Assembly: GCA_037178675.1 (NCBI GenBank)
Contig: JAYMGJ010000090.1
Coordinates: forward strand, 41,993-105,992
Reading direction: 5' to 3'
Origin: Scleroderma bovista
Lineage: Eukaryota; Basidiomycota; Agaricomycetes; Boletales; Sclerodermataceae
DNA: 64,000 nucleotides
Shown here: positions 1 to 11,318 of the stretch, piece after piece
How the letters are laid out: every line of letters starts with the position of its first letter
Numbering within the stretch: position 1 is the first letter of the stretch
Translations under genes and position numbers: made by a program
The notes under the pieces: model-generated
Seen by the model: only the letters and a program-made list of their open reading frames with translations
Told to the model about the DNA's origin: nothing
The model's database searches: none

Positions 1-29
1 CCTTTTTCTATGTCCTTGTCATCATTTGT

Positions 30-908
30 GTGTTGTTTGAGGGTCCAGGACAGCATTGTTCCATGGAAGAGCTGGAAGGATCTACACTCAAGTCTTGGTG
101 GATGCCTGGTAGCTACCGTGCTGCTGCTGACTTCAAAGCCAGTGCTTTTGCTAGCGGTCTACTGTCTTTCAAAAGGAACATCACTTCATACTTTACTCCC
201 TATTTTCAGCCACTCATCACAGCAATCATGGACCTTTTCCACGCAATCTTTGACAACATGATCATTAATGATCCCATCGGGGGCCCTGCTACGTTCAACT
301 TCGAGGTCATTAATACCTGTCTGATCACCTACAAGGTGATGCTTGAGAAGATGCAGGCCATTTTACAGGCAGCAAGGGCAGCAGATCAAGCAGACCAAGA
401 CAACTTGAGCAATGATATCCCTACAACTCCCTTGGAAGCACAGCTACCCTCAAGTTCTGCAGACCACTTGGATTCTGCATCTGTCTCTGCAACGACCCCT
501 TCATTTCCTCAATCCAGCACAGATCCTCTCTTGAATTCCTCCTTACGTACATTTGGCTCTACTAGTCTACTTCCCGACAGCCCAGAGCGCTACAATCTAA
601 GGCTGGAGCTAGCGGAAGTCACCAACACTAAGCCTGGCTTGGTACTGCAGACAAGTGAGGACCTTGCCCAGTATACGCCTGTAATTCACCTCCCCATTGG
701 CATTGGATTCAAACTATTCACACCTTCTTCCGACATTCCTCCGCCAGTCTATCCGGATCTTATCCCACAAGATCCATCTGTTGAGGAAAGGCATTCTGAG
801 TCAGGTCAAGTAATTAAGCGGGCTCAAACTTCAGGTTCTGGAAAGGGCAGGGGAGCAAGCTCAGGGAGATCCAAGAAAAGTGGTACATCAGGTAGGGTGA
901 GAAGTTGA
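30..908 (+). CDS. Unrecognised ORF, probably the 3' part of a transposon-borne gene
   Basis: An open frame of 292 codons that I do not recognise. The first half looks like a folded alpha-helical protein (for example the stretch around FNFEVINTCLITYKVMLEKM). The second half is Ser/Pro/Thr-rich and ends in a basic Gly/Ser/Lys/Arg tail, as in many nucleic-acid-associated proteins. The true start is uncertain because the frame may continue to the left of the window. It lies about 150 bp before the Plavaka-type transposase remnant on the same strand, so it may belong to that element. No catalytic motif was seen. Confidence 0.35.
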   Translation: MLFEGPGQHCSMEELEGSTLKSWWMPGSYRAAADFKASAFASGLLSFKRNITSYFTPYFQPLITAIMDLFHAIFDNMIINDPIGGPATFNFEVINTCLITYKVMLEKMQAILQAARAADQADQDNLSNDIPTTPLEAQLPSSSADHLDSASVSATTPSFPQSSTDPLLNSSLRTFGSTSLLPDSPERYNLRLELAEVTNTKPGLVLQTSEDLAQYTPVIHLPIGIGFKLFTPSSDIPPPVYPDLIPQDPSVEERHSESGQVIKRAQTSGSGKGRGASSGRSKKSGTSGRVRS

Positions 909-1059
909 CGAGCTTCAAAGAAACCAGATGCATCGCATGCAGGCACTATTTTGGCTTTCTCTGAGCTAGAGGCTCCTTGTTTGTTTTGATCACACACTCA
1001 TAATATATCATCTGCTTGGCTTTGTTGTACACAGATTCCTTCACATTCTCACCCCAGCA

Positions 1060-2151
1060 ATGTACTCCCTGCGACATACCTTGCAAGCATATTCCAACCA
1101 ATACAATGACCGCACTTGCCCTGCTTGCAGTAAAAGTTTGTTTAAGACAGCACAGGGGGTTCTGAAGCATCTCAGTCAAGCTGAAAGTTGTAAGTGGTAC
1201 AAAAAGGGTAAACTCAGGGACCTGGGGGTTGAGGTCGAGGAGGTGGAGGACCAGCAACCAGCTTCAATCTTCACCTATGTTGACCCTGCCATAGGACCCG
1301 AACAACCCCCTAATGAAGTAGTTGATCAGTTCAATCATGAGCTTTTCGATCTTATTCCCACCCACCCCCCTTCTTCACCAGTTCTTTCAGTGCAACCAGA
1401 TGTTGATGGGCCCATTGCTGGACCGTCTCAGATGCATCTAGACGACACAGAAACTACATTCACTGAAATCTATCCTGGTGCTGTATTGGTTCTCAGGGCA
1501 AGTGAGCCATTGTACCAACGCTGGTGCAGGAAATTTGAGGGCGATGTGGAAATGGCGGAACTGGAACGAACCGGAACAGTGGACCCGACGTACCCTTTGC
1601 TTCTTCAGTGGATTGGGAGGTTGCTCGCTGGGCAATTGAGGAGGGTATTGGGCAGAACACACTGAACAGGTTGTTGGCAATCCCTGGAGTGTGTATCATT
1701 TTTGTTATCAAGTTTTCAGCTGATCGACAGTTTGAGCCTAAGGTTGTTGAAAGCCTGGGATTATCCTATCACAACACTCACTCGATGCATCAAACCATTG
1801 ACCATGTCCCAACACGTACCGAATGGTGAACAAACTACGTCACCTTCCCAGATAATCCCGACAACAAACATTTACTCCAATATTGTTGTCCTGTCAAACT
1901 CATTGAATCACTTCTGGGCAATCCAACTTGGTCAGAAGAATTGGTATTTGTCCCCCAGGAAGAGTACTTTGATAGGCAACGATCCAGACACATATACAAT
2001 GAGATGTGGACTGGAAAGTGGTGGTACTCAGTCCAATCCCTTCTTCCACAAGGGGCTACAGTTGCGCCGGTCATTATTGCTACAGATAAGATGCAACTTA
2101 CTCAGTTCAGTGGAGGAAAGTCTGCCTATCCAATATATATAACTTTGGGCA
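1060..2151 (+). pseudogene. Plavaka-type transposase, N-terminal part, decayed
   Basis: Resembles the N-terminal region of Plavaka (KDZ-related) transposases of Agaricomycetes. It opens with a zinc-finger-like motif, CPACSK followed by H and C about 15-21 residues later. Later segments include the frame reading EVARWAIEEGIGQ, then HIYNEMWTGKWW, then ATDKMQLTQFSGGKSAYPIY. These lie in different frames. There is a shift near 1600, a probable short intron or indel near 1690-1730, and a TGA near 1825. Homology stops abruptly after ITLGNI at about 2151, where gag-like sequence of gypsy element A begins. The C-terminal half of a similar transposase appears at 18896-19507. Family assignment is from remembered family motifs, not a search. 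Confidence 0.6.
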
Positions 2152-4733
2152 ATATTCTTTCCGATGAGAGATTTTATGAGCAAGATTTGAAGAACTTTGT
2201 GAAGGGTGCAATGTGTGCTCCCATCCTATCCCTCCATGACTTCAGAGCCTATAACAGAGACTTTATCCATATTGGAGGATGGTTAAGGAACAAGGGAAAG
2301 ATCACCAAAGAAGACTACAACCACTACTTCTGGGCTGGACTACCCCTTTCCTTCCGTCTCAAAGTCGACTCTTGTCTTATCCTCAAAGACCCTGACTTGG
2401 ATGTCTCTATCCCCTACTCCTACTCCGATGTCTGCAAGGCTGCCGAAGAACTCCTTCATAGGGATCGCTTTGATGCTGAGTACTTGGAACGTCTTGGTGT
2501 TGAAGAGAAAGAGAATATTCCCCTTCCCCGCTCTGACCCCAGGTCTGATCCTGTTCGTCCGCTTTTGTCTCCTCTGGATGCTAGGACCACTCTGCAAGGA
2601 TTGGATAAAGCTGGAACCACTGCTCAGAAGCAGGATGAGGTGGAGAATCTCATCAAGAAGATGTCCCAGATGACTCTCTCCGATCCCAACTATGCGCTTT
2701 ACTACTATCATGCCATCAAGCTGGACCCCGATGCCAGCAGAGTTATCTCCCCTCCTGCTCTTAATTCTCGATCATCTACTCCTGCCACCTCTGCTCCTAC
2801 TCGTCCTGATGCTGCTCCTCGTCCTCCTGCTCACCCTCCCATTACTTGCTATGGATGTGGTGTTGAGGGCCATGGTGTAAATGGTTGCGATAAGATCAAT
2901 GATCTTGTTGCCAAAGGCTTACTTGCTAGGGATGATGCTCGTCGTGTCACTCTCCCTAATGGCCAGTATATCCCCAGGACTCAAGATGAGACTATCATGC
3001 AAGCCTATGAGCGTCATGCTGCTGCTGCTAGACCTGCTAGCACTGTCCGCTTTGTTACTCATGCTGAAGAAGAAGAAGTCTTGGAGTCTGGAATCTGTGA
3101 ACTGGAAGAAGAAGAGCCCCTGGTCACTGCTGTTGATCGTGCTCCTAGAGTTACTAAGGAGAAAAGGAAAGCTGCCTTTGAAGGTGTCATCATTCCCCCT
3201 CATGGTAAAGGCAAAGGAAAGGAGAATCAAGCCCCCACTTTCACACCAGTTCCTGCACCTAAGCCCATCCCATCAACTCCTGCTCCCATTCCCATGCCAG
3301 TTCCCATCGATGTTCATACTCATGTCTTTGATGGCTCAAATGATGATGCTATCATGCAAGATGACACTCTGCCTATCAGATCTTTGCACCCTGGTGTGGA
3401 CTCTTCTGAGAAGAAGAAGCCTAAGCCCGCTACTGCGATGTCTTCACCTCTCTCCCAGAATACCAGTGCCAAGTCTATTGTGGATCACATTCTTGCTACC
3501 CCTCTCACTTTGTCTGTTGGAGAAGCTATTGGCTCGTCGAAGGATGTTTCCCAGCATCTCCAGGATCTTATTAGGGTCAAGAGGCAGGCTCTCCCCTTCG
3601 TCAAGCACGTCCAAGGAACTCCTCCTGCTGCTGCCTATATGTGTCTCACTTCTAGTCCCCTCATTACTATCAATCTCCACTGCAATGACCAACCAGTGAA
3701 GGCCGTCATCGATTCAGGCTCTACTCTCAACGTCGTCAAAGCCAGTATTGCCAAGTCTGTCATCAAGATGCCTATTGATACCTCCCATTCTATGGTCATG
3801 AGAGATGCCAATGGTGGTACCTCCAAGCTCATTGGTCTCATTCAGAATGTCCCTCTCTTCTGTGGAGCTGCTCAGACCTGGACCAATCTCTTCGTCTCCC
3901 CTGATAATGACTCTGGCTTTGATCTCCTCCTTGGTTGCCCCTGGGCCCATGGAAACTCGGTTAGCATTGTTGAAAAAGACTCTGGAACCTATATCATCTT
4001 TGGAGCTGACTCCAACCATCCATTGGAGATGTGTGCTGTCGATGCGCATGCTGCTACTCACTCTGGAACTGGATTAATGGCTACTCTTGAGCCAGACAGC
4101 GAGATGGAAGAAGAATCTGCTGCTCCATATTCATCCCCCCATGATCCTGCGACTCTGGATGTTCTTTCAGATCATTTACTGGACCTTCCTGATGCTCCTG
4201 ATGCCAATCCCCCCTCATCTGAGACTGCTCTTCCTATACTGTTTTTGCCTCCTGGTTCTCCTATAATGCCACCTGGTCCAGTGCACTACGTCTCTCCAGC
4301 TCATATATCCCCTCCACTCTCTCAGTCTTCGTCTCCCATGTCTTCCGTGGTCCGTGAGTATAATCCTCCATCTCCTGACCCCAATTTCTCTGCAAATGAA
4401 GCTCTTCAAAGGATTATTGAACAGATTGAGACTCCTGGAAACACTGCAGCTGCTGAAGAACACCCTGTTATCACTCGCATCTGTGCTAGGATTCATGAAC
4501 AAGAGGGTCACTCCTTCCTTGACAGAATGTTATTGACTACTAGTCGATTGGTACCTCTCTCAGGCCTCAATCTTGAGACCTGCTACACTCTCCCTGCTCA
4601 AGAAGGTGTTGATGAATTTGGAACTCCTTACCAGAATTATCTCATCCTGCATACTCATATGGACATCATCAGTGAAGAGTCTATAACCAACCCTACTGGC
4701 AGAGTTGTGCAATTTGGGACTGCCTATACTTGA
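2152..4733 (+). pseudogene. Gypsy A Gag and aspartic protease region
   Basis: Gag-like sequence starts near LSDERFYEQDL and includes a capsid-like helical region (about 2180-2480), a long Pro/Ser-rich linker, and a CCHC zinc knuckle (CYGCGVEGHGVNGC, spacing CX2CX4HX4C) near 2848-2889. A retroviral-type aspartic protease follows, with the active-site triad in AVIDSGSTLNVV near 3705-3740. The open frame runs back to 1941 because the upstream Plavaka fragment happens to be in the same frame. The region ends in TGA; pol continues downstream in the same frame, so this stop is either decay or a readthrough site. Decay seems likelier because the element carries other lesions. Confidence 0.75.
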
Positions 4734-4754
4734 TTCTATCCCCATCCCCCTTTC

Positions 4755-7109
4755 TTGACTATGAATCTAGATTTCCCTCTTGCCACCAGTGAAGCTCCCG
4801 ATCCCCCTTCATCACCTCCTGCTGAACTGCCCACTTGCAATGGAACATCTTCTCCTTCAGTCCCTGATCCACTGTCATCGCATCCTACTTCTCCTGGATC
4901 TCCTCCTCCTGTTCCTACCAGTGCACCTGCCAACCAGTCTCCTACTCTCGATGAAGCTCTCTGTGTTGTTGCCAGGCATATTGAAGCTGTCGGTGACAAT
5001 GCTGTTGAGCCACTTCACCCTGCTATTGCCTATCTCTGTGCCCAGATTCGTGAGGAAGAGAGACGCTCCATGCTGAACCTTTTGATGAAACTTAACTCTG
5101 ATGGCTTCCTCTGGCCAGAAGAAGAAAAACTTCTTGCGCATGTCATGAAGCTTAATGAAGCGGCACTAGCCTTTGACGAATCGGAACGCGGCAATTTTCG
5201 CTCAGACTACTTCTCCCCTTACATCATCCCGGTCCTGCCCCATGAGCCATGGGGGTACTGCAACATCCCTATCCCTCCTGGCATTCGCGAATGTGTTATC
5301 CAGCTGCTTAGAGACAAGATCACAGCCGGACTCTATGAACCTGCCCAATCATCATATCGCTCCAAGTGGTTCTGTGTTATGAAGAAGAATGGAAAGATCC
5401 GGATTGTCCATGATCTGCAACCTCTCAATAAGGTTACAATCAGAGATGCCGGAGTTCCACCTATTTTGGATGACTTTGTTGAACCATTCGCCGGTTGGCA
5501 ATGTTACACGGTCTTTGATCTCTTTTCCAGATTTGATGCCCACCAACTGCATCCCGATAGTCGAGATCTCACATCATTTATGACTCCGCTCAATCTCTTA
5601 CGACATACCGCCATGCCACAAGGCTACACCAACTCTCCTTCTGAATTCCAGAATTGTACTAGTTTCATCTTACAGGATGAGATCCTGCATGTAGCCAACG
5701 TATTCATCAACGATCTTCCCATCAAAGGCCCTGCAACACGCTATGACGACACCAATGGCAACGCTGAAACCCTGCCAGCCAACCCAGGGATTCGTCGCTT
5801 CATTTGGGAACATGCTGTAGATGTGCACCGGATTATGCATCGCTTTGCGCATGCAGGTGGAACGTTCTCTGGTCCGAAGACCCAGCTCTGCCGTCCTCGT
5901 GTTTTGATTCTTGGCCAAGAATGCCATCCTGATGGTCGCTCTCCTGACCATGGCAAAGTCAAGAAGATCTTAGATTGGCCTCCCCTTGCAACGCCGAAGG
6001 ATGTGCGCTCATTTCTAGGTCTCTGCGGCACTGTGCACATCTGGATTGCCAACTATTCCCTCCTTGCTCATCCTCTCATCAATCTCTACCACAGAGACAC
6101 TCCTTTCATTTGGGATACCCCCCAGCAAGATGCTTTCGATGCCTTGAAGATCGCTGTCTCTTCCGCTCCCTCCCTTCATCCCATTGATTATTCCACAGAT
6201 CATCTCCCTGTCATTCTCTCAGTCGACACCAGCTATATCGCCATCGGATTCATCCTGTCCCAGTATGATGAGTCTGGTCGCAAATGTCCTGCTCATTATG
6301 GCTCACTTCCTATCAATGAACGCGAATCTCGCTATAGTCAGCCCAAACTCGAGTTATACGGTCTATTCCGTGCACTTCGTCACTATCGTCACTTTCTTTA
6401 CGGTGTCAAGAACCTCCATGTTGAAGTCGATGCAAAGTACATCAAGGGTATGCTTAACGATCCTGACCTCCAACCTAATGCTACTATCAATCGCTGGATC
6501 AAAGGTATACTCTTATTTGACTTTAAACTAATTCACGTTCCAGCCGCTCGTCACCAAGGACCTGATGCACTCTCTAGGCGTCAGCCCTCTGAAGAGGAGA
6601 TAGAAGATGGTGAAAGAGATGCTGACGACGCTGATGAATGGCTAGAAGATCTTTTGTTTTGTACTGCCACCCACCCTCTTTCTTATGACCCCGTTACGCT
6701 CCCTTCATTCCTGTCTCAAAATACGACTCAAGACATTATTCTACGACAAATTCTCCACTTCCTCCAAACGACTCAACTCCCATCATTCCCCTCCAACACT
6801 GCTTGTAAACGTTTCATCAGGTGCTCCCTTCAATTCTTTATTCATTCTGGCCAACTGTTCAAATGTCGAGGCCCTCGTACTCCAACTAAAGTCATCTTTG
6901 ATCCTGATCTCCGTGCGCAACTTCTCAATCAAGCCCATGAAGACCTTGGGCACCGCAGAGTATTTGGAGTATTCCAAGCTGTCAGGGATCGCTTCTATTG
7001 GCCACAGATGTACTCAGACGTTGCCCACCACATTCGTTCTTGCCATGAATGCCAGATTCGCAGCACCCGCAAAGTTGAAATTCCCCTCACTGTCTCTCCA
7101 TCCCCCTGA
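4755..7109 (+). pseudogene. Gypsy A reverse transcriptase, RNase H and integrase zinc domain
   Basis: RT motifs are visible in order: the KNGKIRIVHDLQPLN region near 5385-5430, a catalytic Asp segment (YTVFDLFSRFDA) near 5505-5540, TAMPQGYTNSPSEFQ near 5608-5650, and VFINDLPIKGP near 5700-5730. In the last, the first Asp of the catalytic pair is Asn (codon AAC, 5709-5711). RNase H follows (VILSVDTSYIAIGFILSQ, then QPKLELYGLFRALRHYRHF) and the tether ending in HVPAARHQGPDALSRR. The integrase HHCC zinc domain is near 6940-7060 (H..GHRRV..C..C). A TGA at 7107-7109 cuts the frame just before the integrase core. Confidence 0.8.
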
Positions 7110-7115
7110 ATCTTC

Positions 7116-8084
7116 ATGAAGATCTACGTTGATGTCATGCTCATGCCAAAAGCTCGTGGCTATCGCTATCTTGTTGCTGCTCGCGATGATCTCTCCCTTG
7201 CTGCCGAAGGCCGTGCTCTCAAGCATGCCAGTTCAGACAGCCTAGCCAAGTTTTTCTGGGAAGAAATTATTTGCCGTTACGGAGTTATTGCCCAGATCGT
7301 CACTGACAATGGCAGTGAGGTCAAGGGTGCATTTGAGAAACTCATGCAGCGATACTCTATTCCCCAAATCCGCATCTCCCCCTATAATTCCAAAGCCAAT
7401 GGAGTTGTAGAGCATGGACACTTTACTATCCGCGAAGCTATTATCAAGTCCTGTGAAGGTGATCTCAATCTATGGCCCACCAAGGTCCATCACACTTTCT
7501 TTGCAGACAAAGTCATCACCCGTCATTCTACTGGATTCAGCCCCTACTACCTCCTTCATGGTCTCGATCCCGTCCTCCCATTTGATCTCTTTGAGGCTAC
7601 CTATCTTGTTGAAGGCTTCTACTCTGAGATGACCTCAGAGGAGCTTCTTTCCCTGCGCATCAGACAATTGGAGAAAAGACCAGATGATTTCCATGATGCA
7701 TTCACTACTCTACAGAAGACCCGCCTCTGTTCCAAAGCCCAATTTGAGAAGAGATATACCAGACGTCTATTCAAGTCCTCCTACCAGCCTGGAGACCTTG
7801 TCCTGGTTCACAACAGCCAAGTGGAGAAAGAATTAGATCGTAAATCAAAGCCACGTTACCTTGGCCCCTTTGAAGTTGTTCGTCGCACTCAAGGTGGCTT
7901 GTACGTCCTGAAGGAAATGGATGGAACTGTCTCAGCTCGAGGCATAGCTGCATTCCGCCTTATCCCTTATTATTCCCGACACACTCCTTTGCCCGACTCT
8001 ATTCTCCCTAACGATGATGAAAGTGATGATGAAAATGCCAATGAAAATGGAGAAAAAGATTACGACTCTGACGACTCATCATGA
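7116..8084 (+). pseudogene. Gypsy A integrase core and C-terminal domain
   Basis: Continuation of pol in the same frame after the TGA. The DDE triad is present: Asp in KIYVDVMLM, Asp in IVTDNGSEVKG, and Glu in NGVVEHGH, with the spacing expected for retroviral integrases. The tail has a GPFEVV-type GPY/F region (KPRYLGPFEVVRRTQGG) and an acidic, Asp/Glu/Asn-rich end. No chromodomain is visible, unlike elements B and C. It is not an independent gene; it is listed separately only because the stop splits the reading frame. Confidence 0.75.
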
Positions 8085-10872
8085 TGCCCAATATGCCCTA
8101 TGCTTCCTTGTCTATGCCCCCTATGCTTCCTCATCTATGCCCCCCATGCCAGTCTTCCCAGCTCTTTTTGTTGTCCCACCCTCCTTGTTCGCAATCAGGG
8201 ACGATTGCATTTCATGTCACCTGTGGATGTCACGCACCAAACAGGTTTGGTACTGTAGGTGAAGGTGCGGGTTCGGGTGTTCGAGAGGACAAGGGAGTGA
8301 GAAGGAGATAAGAGAGACGGAAGAGACTCGGGACTCGGACGGTGAATGCTGTAGATACGACGGGAACTTGTGACTTCTTAGACTAATGACTCGGACGTGA
8401 AATGCGGAACTGGGGGAATCGGATTGCTGCAGCTCGAAGCTGCTACAGGCGGCTTAAGTACAGTACTAATGACGTCAAAGCGCGAGTGGCTCGACGTCCG
8501 AGCAGACAATGTATCTAAGGTACAAGGAGAGTATCAAAGCTAAAATACAAGGGGCGGCAAAGCACTGAGAGGGCCGTGCCTAAGGACATAGGGCGCGGGA
8601 TCTAACCTGGCCGCTTCGGTGCGTCGTAGATGACATACGTCCGCCCTGCCCTTTGTGGGTCTTGCCGGTCACAGGACGATCGATACCAGTTACCCGGTAT
8701 CGATCATAACTCACCCCGAGGTCCGCGGTAGGCGTCCTCACCAACGCCCGGGCCCTCTCGAGTGCTTCATAGATCGAAAATATATCATAGTTGCGTAGCT
8801 AAGTCATGTTAGTTCCTTACAGTACAGTGAACATGGAAGATAACACCTATATTGAATGATCCTTATGCGAAGGATAAGCACAACGGACCCTCATCATAGC
8901 CATCTATCGCACAAGAAGACTATCCTGATGCGAGAGACGAATGCCAATGCAGACAGTCATCTATTGCACGAGGACCACCAAGAAGCAGAAGAAACTGAAG
9001 GAATAACGTCAATTGTGGTATGAGAAAGGAATGCACACGTCTGCAGTCCAACCCCCATACCAGAACGATCAAAGAAGCCGAAGAATTGATGGAGAAACAA
9101 AGGAGAAAGAGAAGAAATGATTTTTAGCACCCAAATGTCATTTTTAGGCGCCCAGTGCCAGCATTCCGATATTTTGAATAGCTCCATCATTTCTGAAGCT
9201 ATCAGGCACGTGACTATACCGTCAGAGAGCCTAGAACGTGGTCTATCTGCCTGTCAAGTTCCGACGCAAATCCGTTCATTTCCCACGGAGATATTCCCCC
9301 TGCAATCCAGACGTTCACTTCATTGCTCACTATGGAGTCCGTATTTTCTCTGGATCATTTCTCCACTATTGCTGCAGATCTCCACTATGTCCTGCTCTTA
9401 GGACAGCCTCTCCCAGAGTTCCCGTGCACTGCCTGGCACATATCTTCCCAGCCTGCTCCCTCAGTCCCTCTCGTTCTTGGTCAGTGCGTTCTCCTCGTCA
9501 GTCCTGCGTCAAGGACGTACTTTGGTCATCTTAGGTCTATTGTCAAGCTTGAGAAGTCTTCTCTGGTCGTCTCTGTGTCCCCTGAGCCCTCAGCCTATGG
9601 TCCCTTCCTCCCAGATACTTGCCATGTCCATCTTCCTCTGTCGTTTGTCTCGCTTCCCTGGATGCATCGAATTCAATACTCTATCCGCTTCCCTACTTTC
9701 AGACGACATCCCCCAGCACCATGACAGTTATTCCCCCACTTTATAGTGCTATTAGGAAGAAGAACCCTCTCTCGTTCTTTCACAGAAGAGAGCTCGTCAA
9801 GGGAGCCCATGGTTGCGCTTCAGCGGCGCTAGAACACATGCACTATACCTTAGTGTATGCTGACCCCCCCAAAAGACCTCTGGACCCCTGGTACCCTTCT
9901 TATGGCTGTTTTGTCTCGGATCAATCCCCCTATTAATCTCAGATCTTCCCCATTGTTGTCCCATCAAATTCCTGATGGTACACAGCCCCCCATCAAACTT
10001 CTTAGGCTGTGCATCAATGACTCCTTCTGCTGTGCAGTGACTCATCCCTTGCTTACTGATGCTCTCTTGTCATCAGTATTACTCAGCTGATGACTCACTC
10101 CCTTACCAATCAATCTTGTCATGCAGCTTACTCATTCCTTTACTCAGCAGCTTATTCATGCTTCCTATGCTTACTCATTCCTGCTTATCCCTTGCTTACT
10201 GATCGCTTACAAACCCCTTACAAAGCTCTTACCAATCCCTTACCAATCCTTGACAAATTCTGCTTACTCCCTTCTCTTTTTGTACTTTAATGCTGTGCCC
10301 CCCCATGTATTTAAACCCCTGGGCTCAGCCCAGTGAAAAAAAAGACCCAATTGCACGAAATTATCCCTCTCTCAGACTCTCTCAGTCAGTATCCCCTCAG
10401 CTCTTTGAGTCTTGTAGGCTTCAGTGAAGGTCTAAAGACTCTGATATTCAAGTTTTATTCAATCTATTCAAGTCCAAGTATTTCTCTAGGCTCAAGCAGA
10501 GTCTAGCCAGTCAATCCTTCATCTCTCATTGCTTCTGGACATCAGGAGCCCCCTTGTCCCCTTGCTGCACCAATCTCTAGGTGTAGTATTGCTGTTTCAA
10601 CCTCAGTCAACCCAATCCCCGCTTTGACACTTCCTAGGCTTTAGGAAGAGTCCAGACCCCTATCCCCTTTGTCTTCTATTACTCCTGTACCCCAGGAGTA
10701 TCCTGCATCACTGTCTGCATCACCCTGTTGGTGTAGATCCCCTTTCCCCCTTCTCAGCATATCCTCTCTGGACACCGCGGAGGTAAACCACCACTCGCAC
10801 ATTTTCGTAGTCCTTTGTTGGTGTTGTGTTTGGGTTATTACTCTGACCCAAAATCCACACTTTGACTCACAC
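8085..10872. other. Unassigned LTR-like and non-coding stretch between gypsy A and gypsy B
   Basis: About 2.8 kb without a credible gene. The part from roughly 9855 to 10860 looks like a retrotransposon LTR: pyrimidine-rich, a TATA-like tatttaaa near 10308, then a CT-rich leader with several short hairpins such as TACTCCTG/CAGGAGTA near 10680. It could be the 3' LTR of gypsy A or of a lost element; no second copy exists in the window to prove it. The segment 8260-8840 has a purine-rich start and a hairpin at 8678-8705. ORFs here are short and show no family motif. Confidence 0.4.
8678..8705. repeat. Perfect 10-bp inverted repeat (hairpin)
   Basis: GATCGATACC, an 8-nt loop, then GGTATCGATC. 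It lies in unassigned sequence downstream of gypsy A. The role is unknown; it may be part of an unrecognised LTR or a terminator-like structure. Confidence 0.5.
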
Positions 10873-11287
10873 CGGTCGCTCTCCCAGTTACTCTGGCTTC
10901 ATCGCAGCTATACAGCTCGATCCCGGCCCTTGCGCTTCATCCCCGGTTCCGGACTACCCTCACACACATAGTATCTGTTAAGTCGGTACTCGACCCTATC
11001 CGTTTCTCCAATCCGGTTTAGTTCCACTTACCGCATTGTTCCTGCACCCGTCCCGTCACCCCTGTATACTTCCAGTTCCCCATGTCTGCTTCAAGCCTGG
11101 CTCCCCGTTTATTTTCCTGTCCCCGTTTATTTTACCGACCTATTCCTTTCACTCTCGTTCCCTTGTTCCGGCTTTTGGTTGTTTACTTGTCACCATATAT
11201 ACTCAGGTTACTTCCGTCTCCGTATATAAAGTCCTGTACTCAGTCTTGTATCTTCAGTCTGAAATCAACTAAGTCACCCACTCCGTA
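10873..11287 (+). repeat. 5' LTR of gypsy B, truncated at both ends
   Basis: Matches 18291-18705 of the 3' LTR from the cggtcgctctccc segment up to cactccgta, with about a dozen substitutions. It keeps the TATA-like tatataaag near 11222. The outer 21 bp and the inner end with the primer-binding site are missing, and gag starts 32 bp after the break. Confidence 0.85.
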
Positions 11288-11318
11288 CTAGTACGCCCTC
11301 TTAGAAAAAACCCCTATT

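Larger units (their letters stand above)
2152..8084 (+). mobile_element. Ty3/gypsy retrotransposon A, 5'-truncated and inactive
   Basis: Coding region of a Ty3/gypsy element in the order gag, zinc knuckle, protease, reverse transcriptase, RNase H, integrase, all on the plus strand and in one frame interrupted by TGA codons at 4731-4733 and 7107-7109. The 5' LTR and the start of gag are missing; the coding sequence joins Plavaka-type sequence directly. No confident 3' LTR was found, although LTR-like sequence lies at about 9855-10860. The RT active-site box reads FIND instead of the expected xxDD, so the copy should be dead even without the stops. Its proteins differ strongly from those of gypsy B and C. 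Confidence 0.8.

Noticed and set aside
9238..9936. Overlapping Ser/Pro-rich ORFs downstream of gypsy A
   Set aside because: Several frames open together in pyrimidine-rich DNA; typical of LTR or leader sequence, not protein coding.
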